A DNA stretch of 64,000 nucleotides, taken from assembly GCF_021916785.1 (NCBI RefSeq), contig NZ_JAKCFC010000002.1, positions 893,048 through 957,047 of the forward strand, read 5' to 3'. A program made the position numbers and the translations under genes. This stretch comes from Mycolicibacterium lacusdiani. GTDB taxonomy: Bacteria > Actinomycetota > Actinomycetes > Mycobacteriales > Mycobacteriaceae. Positions 48,782-58,553 of this stretch are shown here, in pieces; position 1 is the first letter of the stretch, and every line of letters begins with the position of its first letter. The notes beneath the pieces are model-generated. The model was not told the DNA's origin. It saw nothing but the letters and a program-made list of their open reading frames with translations, and searched no databases.

Positions 48782-49585
48782 ATGACGTCACCCGAATCGG
48801 ATCTCACCGGATGGGTGGCAACGCCGTTCACCGCGGCGGGTCAGACCCACGACGTCTACCGCAAGGGTGAGGGACCGGGCGTAGTCCTGATCCCCGAGAT
48901 GCCAGGGCTGCATCCCGGCGTGCTCGCGCTGGGCAATCACCTCGTCGACAACGGGTTCACGGTGGCCGCGCCGTCGCTATTCGGCACACCCGGCGCGTCC
49001 GCGGTTCGCCCCGGCACGGTGCCCGTGCTGCTCAAGGGCTGCATCACCAAGGAATTCGCGGCCTTCGCGACCAATGCCGACCGGCCGATCGCGCACTACC
49101 TGCGGGCGCTGGCGCGCGACCTGAACGCCTCGACGCCTGGCAAGGGCGTCGGCGTCATCGGCCAGTGCTTCACCGGTGGCTTCGCCCTCGCCGCGGCGGT
49201 CGACGACAGCGTGCTCGCTCCCGTCATGAGCCAGCCGTCGCTGCCGTTGCCGCTCACGCCCCGGCAGCGTCGCGATCCCGGGCTCTCAGAGGCCGAGCTG
49301 AAGGTCATCGAGCGCCGTGCCGCCGACGAGGGTCTCTGCGCGTTGGGACTGCGGTTCAGTGAGGACCCGTTGTCGCCGGGTGAGCGGTTCACGACGCTCA
49401 AGGCGCGCCTCGGCGACGCGTTCGAGGTCATCGAGATCGATTCCGGCAAGGGCAATTCCGACGGCCTCGGCCGCATGGCCCACTCCGTGCTCACCGATCA
49501 GGTTCGCGAGGTCGACGGTCACCCGGCGTACGAGGCGCGCAAGCGGGTCGTCGCGTTCTTGACCGAGCGGCTCGCCGCGACCTAA
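48782..49585 (+). CDS. Dienelactone hydrolase-family protein
   Basis: A 267-residue alpha/beta hydrolase. The nucleophile motif GQCFTGG has a cysteine, typical of dienelactone hydrolases rather than serine esterases. The central segment (LPLTPRQRRDPGLSEAEL) is an insertion relative to the small DLH core. The substrate is unknown; the classical one is a lactone from chlorocatechol degradation. It lies 9 bases after the DUF4245 gene, a likely operon, and is followed by a palindrome. Confidence 0.82.
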   Translation: MTSPESDLTGWVATPFTAAGQTHDVYRKGEGPGVVLIPEMPGLHPGVLALGNHLVDNGFTVAAPSLFGTPGASAVRPGTVPVLLKGCITKEFAAFATNADRPIAHYLRALARDLNASTPGKGVGVIGQCFTGGFALAAAVDDSVLAPVMSQPSLPLPLTPRQRRDPGLSEAELKVIERRAADEGLCALGLRFSEDPLSPGERFTTLKARLGDAFEVIEIDSGKGNSDGLGRMAHSVLTDQVREVDGHPAYEARKRVVAFLTERLAAT

Positions 49586-49590
49586 GTCAT

Positions 49591-49656
49591 CTCGCGAGAA
49601 CTACACCAGCGTCGTGGTGGGTGCCCGATCGACGACGCTGGTGTAGACGTCGCGAG
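49591..49656. terminator. Inverted repeat between convergent genes
   Basis: Arms 49591-49615 and 49632-49656 pair at 22 of 25 positions. It lies 5 bases after the hydrolase stop and 30 bases before the minus-strand AI-2E gene end. It shares CTACACCAGCGTCGT with the repeat at 39261-39324. Confidence 0.68.
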
Positions 49657-49686
49657 GTGCACGGGCCCCGACCCAGGGCCGCAGAC

Positions 49687-50901
49687 CTAGGGCGGGGGAG
49701 CCGCGACCGACGCCTGCTTGGCCTTCAATCGCTCCGCGCTGCGGTCGGCGCCCAGCCGCGCACGCGCCCGCAGGATCAGCGCGCGCAGCCTGCTCGGCTT
49801 CTCCGGTTCGTCGTCATCGTCGTCCTCGAGGATCGGGACGCCCTTGAAGACGGCCAGATACACGCTGATGGTCGTGACGATGACGATCATCAGCACCGGG
49901 CCGATGACGATGCCCAGGAAGCCGAACATGCCGATGCCCGCAAATACGGCTAGCAGCATCAGCGCCGAGTCCAGCCGTGCCTGGCGGGGGACCAGGATGG
50001 GGCGCAGCACGTTGTCGATGTTGGTGACCACGACGACGTGCCAGACGATGACGAAGACGCCGCCCCACACGTTGCCGAACAGCATCATGCCGATGCCGAA
50101 CGGGATGCTGATCACGCCGCCGCCCAACGGGATCACCGACATCGCGGTCAGCAGGATCGCGAAGATGAAGAACCCCTGATGGAACCCGGCGAGGTAGATC
50201 GAGACGGCGCCGGCCAGGCCCTGCGCCAGCGCGATCACGAACTGGCCGAACACCGCGCCCCGCACCATGGCGCCCATCTTCTCCAGGTAGAGGTCGGTGA
50301 CGTCCTCTCCGAGCGGGTTCAGCTTGCGAATCAGCAGCTGAACGCGCTCGCGGTTGGTGAGCAGCGAGACGAACACGTAGATGAACAGGACGGCCGCGGT
50401 CAGTCCGCCCGCCAGCCCGCCTGCCGCGCCCTGCAGAAAGGTCAGGGCGTACTCGCCGGCATGCTGCGCGACGGTCGCGAGCCGCTCGCGGACCATGTCC
50501 TCGGTGATCTCGACGTCGGCGAGGAACGGCACCCGGTGCACGGTGTCGTTGACCAGTGCCAGCGCCTTCTCGCCGAGCGTGGTGGGGTCGGTCCGCCCCA
50601 CCCAATCCGAGACGCTGCGGACCATGGTGCTGATCTGGACGACGGCGAGCAGCACCAGCAGGCCGAGCGGGATGATGAGCGCGAACAGCGCCGACAGGAC
50701 GGTCAGCGTCACCGACAGCCCTCGGCCCATCCGCCGGCCGAACCAGTCGAACAGCGGGTTGAAGAGGTAGGCCGCGACGGCAGCCACGACCACGACCATG
50801 AAATAGGAACTGAGGAAGTACGCCCCGAAGCCGACGGCGAGGACGGTCGCGACGGCCAGCGCCCGCTTCTGCGTTGCGGTGAACTCCGTCGTCACGGCCA
50901 T
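49687..50901 (-). CDS. AI-2E (PerM/TqsA)-family transporter
   Basis: A 404-residue membrane protein with about eight transmembrane helices, a central soluble insert (about 95-150), and a basic cytosolic C-terminus. Family-like segments are PLFDWFGRRMGRGL, IPLGGGVISIPFGIGMM and NVLRPILVPRQ. Relatives export small molecules or exchange ions; the substrate is not known here. It follows the epimerase gene by 7 bases on the same strand, a likely operon. From memory it corresponds to M. tuberculosis Rv1101c. Confidence 0.88.
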   Translation of the reverse strand: MAVTTEFTATQKRALAVATVLAVGFGAYFLSSYFMVVVVAAVAAYLFNPLFDWFGRRMGRGLSVTLTVLSALFALIIPLGLLVLLAVVQISTMVRSVSDWVGRTDPTTLGEKALALVNDTVHRVPFLADVEITEDMVRERLATVAQHAGEYALTFLQGAAGGLAGGLTAAVLFIYVFVSLLTNRERVQLLIRKLNPLGEDVTDLYLEKMGAMVRGAVFGQFVIALAQGLAGAVSIYLAGFHQGFFIFAILLTAMSVIPLGGGVISIPFGIGMMLFGNVWGGVFVIVWHVVVVTNIDNVLRPILVPRQARLDSALMLLAVFAGIGMFGFLGIVIGPVLMIVIVTTISVYLAVFKGVPILEDDDDDEPEKPSRLRALILRARARLGADRSAERLKAKQASVAAPPP

Positions 50902-50908
50902 GCGCTGA

Positions 50909-51979
50909 TCACAGGGTGACGCGGTCGGGCCCCGGGTCGCCCCACTTGGCGCGGATGGCGCCCCACGGGTCGGCCCACTGTCCCGGGTGGTCGCGGTACG
51001 CCGACTGCCGGCGCAGCACGAAGCCGACGGCCGGCGCGACCGCGCGCAGCGGGTAGCGCTTCCAGCCGGCCTTGTCCGCGGTCTCGGTCAAGATGTCCGG
51101 GAACGAAACGTGTTGAAATTTCAGCACTTCCTGTGCCCGGGTGGTGTCCATCCAGTCGGTGGCGAACCAGTCGACGTCGCTGTCGGGGTTGCCGCGCCGA
51201 CCGATCGGGAGGGCGCCGACGAGTCCCATCGCCGCGGCGGTCGCGGGGCCGATGTCGCCCTGGGTGAGTCGGTGCGTGGCGTCGTCGCCGCCGATGAGCA
51301 GGATCTCGCCGACGCAGTCCGCGGTGGTTGCCGCGGCGAAGGCCCGCGCCACGTCGCGGACGTCTACGGTCTGGATGCGGCCGTCGGTGGGAAGGGCGCT
51401 CTCGAAGAAGAGGAATTCCGGCTTGATGTCGAAGCTGATGTCGGTGGTGAGCACGCCACCGAGGCGCAGCACCACCCAGTCCAGCGCCGACGACCGGACG
51501 ATTTCCTCGGCTTCGGCCTTGTGCGTGCCGTAGAGGTCCGTCGGGTGCATCGGGGTGTCGGCGGACAGCAGGTCGCTGATGCGGTGCGGGTTGCGCGCGC
51601 CGTAGACGGCGACGCTGGACGCCTGGACGAACCGCGGCGGGGTGTCCTGGGCCAGCGCGGCGTGTACGAGGTAGCCCGTGGCGTCGACGCTGACCTTGCG
51701 CGCCAACGCCGCTCGCGCATAGCAGAAGGGGGCGATGATCGCGGCCAGGTGGATGATCGCGACGGGCTGAACGGCGCCGAGCAATCCGGCGACTTCCGCG
51801 GGGTCGGTCAGATCGGCCCACCGCACCTCGACGCCAGGAGGAAGGTCGCCTGCGGCCTTGCGGTTCTCGGGTACGTCGAGGTCGGTCGCCACCACCTTGC
51901 GTCCGTCGGCTGCGAGCCGCTTCACCGTCGCCGAGCCGACGAGGCCGAAGGCCCCCGTCACCAGTACTGCGTCAGACAT
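50909..51979 (-). CDS. NAD-dependent epimerase/dehydratase-family protein
   Basis: A 356-residue extended SDR. The Rossmann motif is GAFGLVGSATV. The catalytic Ser region is VQASSVAVYG and the YxxxK motif is YGTHK. The C-terminal third (FPDILTETADKAGWKRYP) is less typical. The substrate may be a nucleotide sugar or a lipid; sequence does not say. It lies just upstream of the AI-2E transporter on the same strand. Confidence 0.85.
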   Translation of the reverse strand: MSDAVLVTGAFGLVGSATVKRLAADGRKVVATDLDVPENRKAAGDLPPGVEVRWADLTDPAEVAGLLGAVQPVAIIHLAAIIAPFCYARAALARKVSVDATGYLVHAALAQDTPPRFVQASSVAVYGARNPHRISDLLSADTPMHPTDLYGTHKAEAEEIVRSSALDWVVLRLGGVLTTDISFDIKPEFLFFESALPTDGRIQTVDVRDVARAFAAATTADCVGEILLIGGDDATHRLTQGDIGPATAAAMGLVGALPIGRRGNPDSDVDWFATDWMDTTRAQEVLKFQHVSFPDILTETADKAGWKRYPLRAVAPAVGFVLRRQSAYRDHPGQWADPWGAIRAKWGDPGPDRVTL

Positions 51980-52219
51980 GACCCTCCCTAGACTGGCTTA
52001 CAACCTCGCACTCTAGAGGGGTCTGCGCGCACCTTTCGGCAACTCCCGGCGGTCGGGTCGCTTGATTCATCCGGCACCGAGTCGATATCGCGCCGCGACC
52101 GCGTCCGCCGGGGTTCGGCCAATGCGTGGGTTACGCTCGGACCGTCGCGAGCTACTCGTGTGGTCAAGCAATCGGCCACCGTTTGCGACTGCTCGGCTAA
52201 CTGGATGGGAGCACCGTCC

Positions 52220-52672
52220 ATGGTGTCGAAACGTCCCCCAGGCAAGACTTCGTCCCGACTGGCGTTCTGCGAGCGGTCCACGACCCGCGGCGGCGTCGAC
52301 GGCGTGTGGTGGCCCAACAGTGCCGACCTGGCGACTGAACTTCCGGATCTGATGTCCATCCTCGGATCCATGATCGGCGAGGTCAGGCGCGTGGTTTACG
52401 ACCCGAGAGCCTGGCGCACGGCACCCTCGCGGGTGATCAGGCGTGGCGTGGCGGTGTGCGTCGACCCGTACTCCCTGGTCTCCCCGGGCATGATCTACCT
52501 CGTCGGAAGCCACTCCCGCGATGCGGTGTTGAGCATCGTTCCAGCGTCCTGCGCGACCAGCGTCGGCGACCGCGTGCTGGCCGCCGTGACCGCATCTACC
52601 GTGCCGATGACGGCGTCGGTGGTCGTGCACCTCCTTGGCTCGTTCGCCGAAGCCGAAGGCAAGACCGCGTGA
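52220..52672 (+). CDS. DUF5994-like protein
   Basis: A 150-residue protein with [22 protein letters not shown] near the start, which resembles the actinobacterial DUF5994 family (unknown function). There is no membrane helix or signal. ATG 52220 has GGGAG 8 bases upstream; ATG 52205 is an alternative. Its stop overlaps the start of the acyl-AMP ligase gene (GTGA), so the two are translated together. Confidence 0.72.
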   Translation: MVSKRPPGKTSSRLAFCERSTTRGGVDGVWWPNSADLATELPDLMSILGSMIGEVRRVVYDPRAWRTAPSRVIRRGVAVCVDPYSLVSPGMIYLVGSHSRDAVLSIVPASCATSVGDRVLAAVTASTVPMTASVVVHLLGSFAEAEGKTA

Positions 52673-54303
52673 GCCGCTTCTGCGACGCGATGTACGCGAA
52701 CGCCAAGACGAGTACGTGCGGTTTCGTCACCGGTGAGCCCCATGCACCGCTGCGGCAGAGCTGGGCCGAGGTGCACGAACGCGCCAGGCGCATCGCCGGC
52801 GGTCTCGCCGCGGCCGGTGTCGGTCCCGGAGACGCCGTCGCGGTGCTGGCGGGCGAACCGGTCGAGATCGCCCCGACCGCTCAGGCCACCTGGATGCGTG
52901 GTGCGAGCGTGACGATGCTTCACCAGCCCACGCCGCGCACCAACCTGCTGGCCTGGGCAGAGGAGACCCGCCGGGTGGTCGACACGCTCGGCTCCACCAC
53001 GGTCGTGGTGTCGGAGCCGTTCATGGCCGCCGCGCCCGTGCTGGTCGAGAGTGGCGTCACGGTTCTGGTGATCGCCGATCTGCTGACGGCCGAGCCCATC
53101 GATCCGCTCGACGTCGACGAGGAGTCCGTCGGGCTGCTGCAGCTGACGTCCGGCTCGACGGGGCCGCCCAAGGCCGTGCGGATCACCCACCGCAACCTCG
53201 TCTCCAATGCCGAGGCGATGTTCGTCGGCGCGGAGTTCGACATCGACACCGACGTCATCGTGAGCTGGCTGCCGCTGTTCCACGACATGGGCATGACCGG
53301 ATTCCTGGTCGTCCCAATGTACTTCGGCGCCGAGCTGGTCAAGATCACCCCGATGGACTTCCTGCGTGACGTGCTGCTGTGGGCCAGGCTCATCGACCAG
53401 TACAAGGGCACGATGACCGCGGCCCCCAACTTCGCGTACGCGCTGCTGGCCAAGCGGTTGCGGAACCAGGCGCAGCCCAACCAGTTCGACCTGAGTTCGC
53501 TGCGGTGGGCACTCTCGGGTGCCGAGCAGGTGGAACCCGAGGTCGTCGAGGACCTATGCGACGCCGGGAAGCCGTTCGGTCTGCGGCCGGAGGCCATCGT
53601 GCCGGCGTACGGCATGGCCGAAACCACTGTGGCGGTGTCATTCTCGATGAGTGGCGCCGGTTTGGTGACCGACCAGGTGGACGCCGACATGCTCGCGGTG
53701 CTGCACCGTGCGGTGCCCGCGACCACGGGCAACGTCCGTCGCCTCGCGACTCTCGGACCCGCGCTGGCGGGGCTCGAGGTACGCGTCATCGACCACGACG
53801 CGAACGTCCTGCCGGTCCGCGGCGTCGGCGTGATTCAGGTTCGTGGAGAACCGCTTTCGCCTGGCTACACCACCGTCGGCGGGTTCGTCTCCACCCAAGA
53901 CGACGAAGGTTGGTACGACACCGGCGATCTGGGCTACATGACCGAGGAATCGCACATCGTCGTCTGCGGACGCGTCAAGGACGTCATCATCATGGGCGGG
54001 CGCAACGTGTACCCGACCGACGTCGAGCGGGCATCCGGCCGGGTCGAGGGAGTGCGCTCGGGCTGCTCGGTGGCCGTCCGCCTGCACGGCGAGCGGTCGC
54101 GGGAGACCTTCGCGGTGGCCGTCGAGTCGGCCGCGTTCGAGGATCGCGCCGAGGTCCGTCGCATCCAGCGCGCCGTCGCCCACGAGGTGTTCAGTGAGGT
54201 CGACGTACGGCCGTGCAAGGTCGTGGTGCTGGCACCCGGCAGCATCCCGAAGACGCCGTCGGGCAAGCTACGTCGCGCGCACGCCCTGTCGCTGGTGCAG
54301 TAG
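52669..54303 (+). CDS. Fatty acyl-AMP/acyl-CoA ligase (FAAL-like FadD)
   Basis: A 544-residue ANL adenylating enzyme. The P-loop motif is [16 protein letters not shown], then [16 protein letters not shown], the FAAL-type signature segment, [18 protein letters not shown], and the C-terminal lysine in [10 protein letters not shown]. The HDMG segment and the overall pattern favour a fatty acyl-AMP ligase, which hands acyl-adenylates to a carrier protein. No polyketide synthase lies nearby. GTG 52669 overlaps the DUF5994 stop. It is tail-to-tail with the steroid dehydrogenase gene, 6 bases apart. Confidence 0.85.
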   Translation: MSRFCDAMYANAKTSTCGFVTGEPHAPLRQSWAEVHERARRIAGGLAAAGVGPGDAVAVLAGEPVEIAPTAQATWMRGASVTMLHQPTPRTNLLAWAEETRRVVDTLGSTTVVVSEPFMAAAPVLVESGVTVLVIADLLTAEPIDPLDVDEESVGLLQLTSGSTGPPKAVRITHRNLVSNAEAMFVGAEFDIDTDVIVSWLPLFHDMGMTGFLVVPMYFGAELVKITPMDFLRDVLLWARLIDQYKGTMTAAPNFAYALLAKRLRNQAQPNQFDLSSLRWALSGAEQVEPEVVEDLCDAGKPFGLRPEAIVPAYGMAETTVAVSFSMSGAGLVTDQVDADMLAVLHRAVPATTGNVRRLATLGPALAGLEVRVIDHDANVLPVRGVGVIQVRGEPLSPGYTTVGGFVSTQDDEGWYDTGDLGYMTEESHIVVCGRVKDVIIMGGRNVYPTDVERASGRVEGVRSGCSVAVRLHGERSRETFAVAVESAAFEDRAEVRRIQRAVAHEVFSEVDVRPCKVVVLAPGSIPKTPSGKLRRAHALSLVQ

Positions 54304-54309
54304 CAGCGG

Positions 54310-55398
54310 TCAGGCGGTGGCGTGTGCCGCCTGTCCTGCCGCCTTCATCGATGCATACAGGTCGGTGTAGTACGGCAGGCAGTCGGCCATCGCCTGTTCC
54401 GTGGTGAACAGCGGCTCATAGCCGAGGTCGCGCTTGGCCTTGTCGATGGAGAAGTAGTTGTCGAGCGTGATCCGCTCGATCGCAAGCGGTTCCAGCAGCG
54501 GCTTCGGCAGGCCGAAGCGGAAGTGCAGGAACTGCCACGCCGTCATCGCGAGCCACACCAGGCGCCCCGGCACCCGGAACGTCGGGAACGGTTCACCGCA
54601 GGCCGCCACGACGGGCCTGGAGAACTCGAACATGTTGATCGGCTCGCCGTCGTTGACGAAGTAGGCCTGCCCGGGTGCGGTGCCGCCCGGCACGAGGTGC
54701 TCGGCGGCCAGGATGAAACCGTGAATCAGGTTGTGCACGTAGGAGTTGTCGAGTTTGACGTCCTTGTTGCCGACCAGCACCTTGACGTGGCCGGCGAGCA
54801 CGCTCTCGAACACCTTGCGGAACATGGTCTGGTCGCCGCGGCCCCAGATGCCGCTGGGCCGAATGGAACACGTCAGCATGCCCTCGACGCCGTTGGCGGC
54901 GAGCACGAACTTCTCGGCGACGACCTTGGTCTCGGTGTAGAGGTCGTTGAAGCGTTCGGTGTAGGGCAGCGTCTCGTCGCCTCCCGAGATGGCCTGGCCG
55001 CCCATGACCACGCTGTTGGACGCCGTGTAGACGAACCGCTTGACTCCGGCTGCCGTCGCGGCGTGCACCAGCTTCTCGGTGCCACCGACGTTGACCGCGA
55101 AGCTGCGGCTGCGGTACTCCTCGGTCGCCGAGGCACCACCCATCAGGTCGATGATCGCCGCGGTGTGGATGACGGTGTCGACGTCGGCGACCGCCCTGGC
55201 GACGTCGCCGGGATCGGTGATGTCGCCGACGACCGTCTCTAGCGCGGGATGGTCGGGTAGCCGGGACGGTGCGCGGTCGAAGGAGCGCACGCGCAGGCCG
55301 CGGTCGAGTAGTTCGGTCACGAGGTTGGCTCCGACGAAGCCGGAACCCCCGGTGACGAGCACGTGGCCGAGATCGGTGGTCAGCGTTGGGTCACCCAT
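54310..55398 (-). CDS. 3beta-hydroxysteroid dehydrogenase
   Basis: A 362-residue extended SDR of the 3beta-HSD type. The Rossmann motif is GGSGFVGANLV, the catalytic Ser is in VYTASNSVV, and YxxxK is YTETK. Membrane-associating segments lie near the C-terminus. It oxidises cholesterol to cholest-4-en-3-one, the entry step of sterol catabolism, and mycobacterial members also isomerise the double bond. From memory it corresponds to M. tuberculosis Rv1106c. A KstR-type operator lies 16 bases before the start. Confidence 0.92.
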   Translation of the reverse strand: MGDPTLTTDLGHVLVTGGSGFVGANLVTELLDRGLRVRSFDRAPSRLPDHPALETVVGDITDPGDVARAVADVDTVIHTAAIIDLMGGASATEEYRSRSFAVNVGGTEKLVHAATAAGVKRFVYTASNSVVMGGQAISGGDETLPYTERFNDLYTETKVVAEKFVLAANGVEGMLTCSIRPSGIWGRGDQTMFRKVFESVLAGHVKVLVGNKDVKLDNSYVHNLIHGFILAAEHLVPGGTAPGQAYFVNDGEPINMFEFSRPVVAACGEPFPTFRVPGRLVWLAMTAWQFLHFRFGLPKPLLEPLAIERITLDNYFSIDKAKRDLGYEPLFTTEQAMADCLPYYTDLYASMKAAGQAAHATA

Positions 55399-55414
55399 GG
55401 CCGAGAAGCATAAC

Positions 55415-55428
55415 TGAAACGTGTTCCA
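55415..55428. promoter_or_regulatory. KstR-type operator upstream of 3beta-HSD
   Basis: TGAAACGTGTTCCA matches TnnAACnnGTTnnA at all fixed positions. It lies 16 bases before the 3beta-HSD start codon and 34 bases past the xseB stop. Repression by KstR, relieved by sterol-derived CoA thioesters, is the expected control. Confidence 0.75.
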
Positions 55429-55462
55429 GTTTCGAGCCTACCGCCCGCCACTGGTTGCTATC

Positions 55463-55675
55463 TCAACCTTCGTCGTCGTCGTTCGCGGCAAGCGCCTTCT
55501 CGACCTTCTGGCGGGCGCCCTCCAGGTGCTGTTCGCACCGTTTGGCCAGCTCTTCGCCCCTTTCCCAGAGCTGCAGCGACTCGTCGAGGCTGAGCCCGCC
55601 CTGCTCGAGGCGGCGCACCACCTCGGTCAGCTCATCACGGGCCTCTTCATAGCCGAGTTGACTAATGGGCTTCAT
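55463..55675 (-). CDS. xseB: Exodeoxyribonuclease VII small subunit
   Basis: A 70-residue helical protein with the family core [20 protein letters not shown] then [17 protein letters not shown]. It binds several-fold to XseA to make the exonuclease VII complex, which degrades single-stranded DNA. Its start overlaps the end of xseA by 14 bases. From memory it corresponds to M. tuberculosis Rv1107c. Confidence 0.94.
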   Translation of the reverse strand: MKPISQLGYEEARDELTEVVRRLEQGGLSLDESLQLWERGEELAKRCEQHLEGARQKVEKALAANDDDEG

Positions 55676-56921
55676 CTTCCCCCTCGCTCACGGCCCCGAC
55701 GGCGCCGTCGGACACCCGAATCCTCAACCGGCTCCCGGCTGGCGCGTCGGCCACCGACCGCAACACCGTCGTCGTGCCGTCGCTCGCCACCGCCTTTACG
55801 ACGGCATAACCGCGCGCCAGGGTCGCGGCGGGACCCAGTGTGGTCAGCCGCGCCGACATGTGGCCGATCCGGTCGGATTCGGCGGCGATCATCCTGGTCA
55901 CGTCGCGGCGAGCGGCCGCCCGGGCGCGATGCACCTCGTCTGCACGGGCGTCGATCGCGGCCAGCGGACGTGCCAGCACCGGGCGGCTCCGCAGCTGGGT
56001 CAGGTGGTGGTGCTCGCGCCGGACCCAGTTGCGCAGCGCCTGCGCGCTGCGGCGGCGGCAGTCGTCGACCATCGCCTGCTCGGCCGCCGCGTCGGGAACG
56101 ATGCGCTTGGCGGCGTCGGTGGGCGTCGCGGCGCGGACGTCGGCGACCATGTCGCACAGCGGGTTGTCCGGTTCGTGGCCGATGGCGGTGACCACCGGCG
56201 TCGTGCACCTGCCGATCTCACGACACAGCGTCTCGTCGGAGAACGGCAGCAGGTCCTCGAAGCTGCCGCCGCCACGCGCGACGACGATGACGTCGACCTC
56301 GGGGTCGGCGTCCAGTTCGCGCAGCGCCTGGACCACCTGTGGCACGGTGTTGGGTCCCTGCACGACGGGGTTGCGGATCGCGAAGCGCACCGCGGGCCAG
56401 CGCGCCGTCGCCACCGAGACGACGTCGCTCTCGGCGTGACTGGCGCGGCCCGTGATCAGCCCGATGGTGCCCGGCAGGAACGGAATGGGGCGCTTCAACC
56501 GCGGGTCGAACAGGCCCTCGGCGTGGAGCAGGCGGCGCAGGCGGTCGATGCGGGCCAGGAGCTCGCCGATCCCGACGGCGCGAATCTGGTTGACGCGCAA
56601 TGAAAACGAACCGCGGCCGACGAAGAAGCTGGGTCGCCCGTGCATCACGACGCGGGTGCCCTCGGCGAGCTTGACCGGGGCGTTGTGCACCAGATCGCGC
56701 GGACACGTGATCTGCAGCGACATGTCGGCCGACGGGTCCCGCAGCGTGATCCACGCCGTGCCGGAGTTGGGCCGCACGGTCATCTGGGCGATCTGACCTT
56801 CGACCCACACCGTGCCCAGCCGGTCGATCCAGTCCTTGACCATCATGGACACCGAACGGACCGGGTACGGGTTCTCCGGGGACTTGCCCGGCTTGTCCGC
56901 GGGCTGGTCCTGTTCGGTCAT
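55662..56921 (-). CDS. xseA: Exodeoxyribonuclease VII large subunit
   Basis: A 419-residue protein with an N-terminal OB-fold (about 20-110), a catalytic domain ([45 protein letters not shown]) and a C-terminal coiled coil that takes up XseB. It digests single-stranded DNA in both directions. The start overlaps the stop of the lipid-droplet gene (ATGA), so three genes are coupled. From memory it corresponds to M. tuberculosis Rv1108c. Confidence 0.95.
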   Translation of the reverse strand: MTEQDQPADKPGKSPENPYPVRSVSMMVKDWIDRLGTVWVEGQIAQMTVRPNSGTAWITLRDPSADMSLQITCPRDLVHNAPVKLAEGTRVVMHGRPSFFVGRGSFSLRVNQIRAVGIGELLARIDRLRRLLHAEGLFDPRLKRPIPFLPGTIGLITGRASHAESDVVSVATARWPAVRFAIRNPVVQGPNTVPQVVQALRELDADPEVDVIVVARGGGSFEDLLPFSDETLCREIGRCTTPVVTAIGHEPDNPLCDMVADVRAATPTDAAKRIVPDAAAEQAMVDDCRRRSAQALRNWVRREHHHLTQLRSRPVLARPLAAIDARADEVHRARAAARRDVTRMIAAESDRIGHMSARLTTLGPAATLARGYAVVKAVASDGTTTVLRSVADAPAGSRLRIRVSDGAVGAVSEGEDEAH

Positions 56922-57487
56922 TTAGCGGTCGCGCGGGTGATCCTGTTGGCCAGCAGCGTCTGGTACGGGGCGCGCGCCTTCGTCGACTCCTCGTAGGCGA
57001 GCAGCGCCTCGAGGTCGTCGACCTTCAGCGAGGGGAGCCGCGCCCGCAGCTGCGCGAGGGTGAGGGTCTGGTAGTCCAGCTCGGCGACGATCGGGGGCGC
57101 CTCCGCCGGTGCGGCCTCTGTGGTGACGGAGTTCACCGTCTCCGGCTCGCCGGTGCTGTAGAGCGCGAAGCGTCCCTCGGTCAGCCGCTCGCCGTCGCCG
57201 GCGCGGCCACCGTCGTCGTCCGCATCGTCCTCGTCGTCGCCGAGGTCCTCGTCGAACGTCGCCCACTCGGCCTGCTCGTCCTTCGGCGGGAACAGGTTCT
57301 CCAGGGTCTCGTCGCCCCTGTTCACCAGGTCTGCGACGTCCTGCTGGACCTTCATGACCATCTGAGCCACCTGGCTCACCATCGTCATCGGGTAGGTGAG
57401 GATGGTCTGCGGTAGCCGACGGGTTTCCTCCAGCGCCGTCACCGCCGCGCCGACCAGCAGACGGACTCCATAGGGTGCAGTAGCCAT
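56918..57487 (-). CDS. Lipid-droplet-associated protein-like
   Basis: A 189-residue protein. The N-terminal segment (about 1-65) has amphipathic helices ([20 protein letters not shown]). An acidic linker follows ([16 protein letters not shown]) and a C-terminal two-helix domain (about 135-185) resembles the small protein at 2955-3206. From memory its M. tuberculosis counterpart is Rv1109c and relatives are annotated as lipid-droplet-associated. A surface role on triacylglycerol droplets would suit the lipid-rich context but is not shown by sequence. It overlaps xseA by 4 bases. Confidence 0.82.
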   Translation of the reverse strand: MATAPYGVRLLVGAAVTALEETRRLPQTILTYPMTMVSQVAQMVMKVQQDVADLVNRGDETLENLFPPKDEQAEWATFDEDLGDDEDDADDDGGRAGDGERLTEGRFALYSTGEPETVNSVTTEAAPAEAPPIVAELDYQTLTLAQLRARLPSLKVDDLEALLAYEESTKARAPYQTLLANRITRATAK

Positions 57488-57527
57488 GCGTGCAGCCTAC
57501 GGCTGGCAGGTAGGGGGCGCGGGTAAG

Positions 57528-57533
57528 TACCCT
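57528..57533 (+). promoter_or_regulatory. -10 box for leaderless ispH
   Basis: TACCCT fits TANNNT and ends 6 bases before ATG 57540. No ribosome site precedes the ATG, so a leaderless mRNA is likely. Confidence 0.55.
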
Positions 57534-57539
57534 GGTGGC

Positions 57540-58541
57540 ATGCCAACGACGATCAACATGGGCATTCCAGGTGCCGCCAGCACGGTCGTCGAACGGACGA
57601 CCGGAAAGCGCGTCCTGCTCGCCGAACCACGCGGGTACTGCGCGGGCGTCGACCGAGCGGTCGAAACCGTGGAACGCGCCCTCGAGAAGCACGGCGCCCC
57701 GGTGTACGTCCGGCACGAGATCGTGCACAACCGGTACGTCGTCGAAACCCTCGCCAAGGCCGGTGCGGTGTTCGTCGAGCGGACCGACGAGGTGCCCGAG
57801 GGCGCCATCGTCGTGTTCTCCGCCCACGGGGTCGCCCCGACCGTCCACGTCGAGGCCGCCGAGCGCAATCTGAAGACCATCGACGCGACCTGCCCGCTGG
57901 TCACCAAGGTGCACAACGAGGCCAAGCGCTTCGCCCGCGACGACTTCGACATCCTGCTCGTCGGCCACGAGGGGCACGAAGAGGTCGTCGGCACCGCAGG
58001 CGAGGCGCCCGACCACGTGCAGGTCGTCGACAACCCCGACGCGGTCGACAAGGTCGTCGTGCGCGACCCGAACAAGGTGATCTGGCTGTCGCAGACCACG
58101 TTGAGCGTCGACGAGACGATGGAGACCGTCCGCCGGTTGCGGGAGAAGTTCCCCACGCTGCAGGACCCGCCCAGCGACGACATCTGCTACGCCACGCAGA
58201 ACCGCCAGGTGGCGGTCAAGGCGATGGCACCCGAGTGCGACCTCGTCATCGTCGTCGGCTCACGCAACTCGTCGAACTCGGTGCGGCTGGTCGAGGTCGC
58301 GCTGGGTGCCGGTTCCAAGGCCTCCCACCTGGTCGACTACGCCGAGGACGTCGATCCCGCGTGGCTCGAGGGCGTGACCACCGTCGGCGTGACGTCGGGC
58401 GCTTCGGTCCCCGAGGTCCTGGTGCGTGGCGTGCTGGACCGGCTGGCCGAATACGGCTACGACACGGTGCAGCCCGTCACGACGGCCAACGAGACGTTGG
58501 TCTTCGCCCTGCCAAGGGAGATCCGGGCGCCGCGCGCCTGA
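57540..58541 (+). CDS. ispH: 4-hydroxy-3-methylbut-2-enyl diphosphate reductase
   Basis: A 333-residue iron-sulfur enzyme. Cluster ligands are C34 ([10 protein letters not shown]), C118 (DATCPLV) and C216 ([10 protein letters not shown]). H and E substrate contacts are in HEIVHN and FSAHGV. It makes IPP and DMAPP in the last step of the MEP pathway. From memory it corresponds to M. tuberculosis lytB2 (Rv1110). ATG 57540 is chosen from the -10 box. Downstream, the short-chain prenyl transferase at 33754 would use these precursors. Confidence 0.95.
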   Translation: MPTTINMGIPGAASTVVERTTGKRVLLAEPRGYCAGVDRAVETVERALEKHGAPVYVRHEIVHNRYVVETLAKAGAVFVERTDEVPEGAIVVFSAHGVAPTVHVEAAERNLKTIDATCPLVTKVHNEAKRFARDDFDILLVGHEGHEEVVGTAGEAPDHVQVVDNPDAVDKVVVRDPNKVIWLSQTTLSVDETMETVRRLREKFPTLQDPPSDDICYATQNRQVAVKAMAPECDLVIVVGSRNSSNSVRLVEVALGAGSKASHLVDYAEDVDPAWLEGVTTVGVTSGASVPEVLVRGVLDRLAEYGYDTVQPVTTANETLVFALPREIRAPRA

Positions 58542-58553
58542 CGGACCGTCGGG

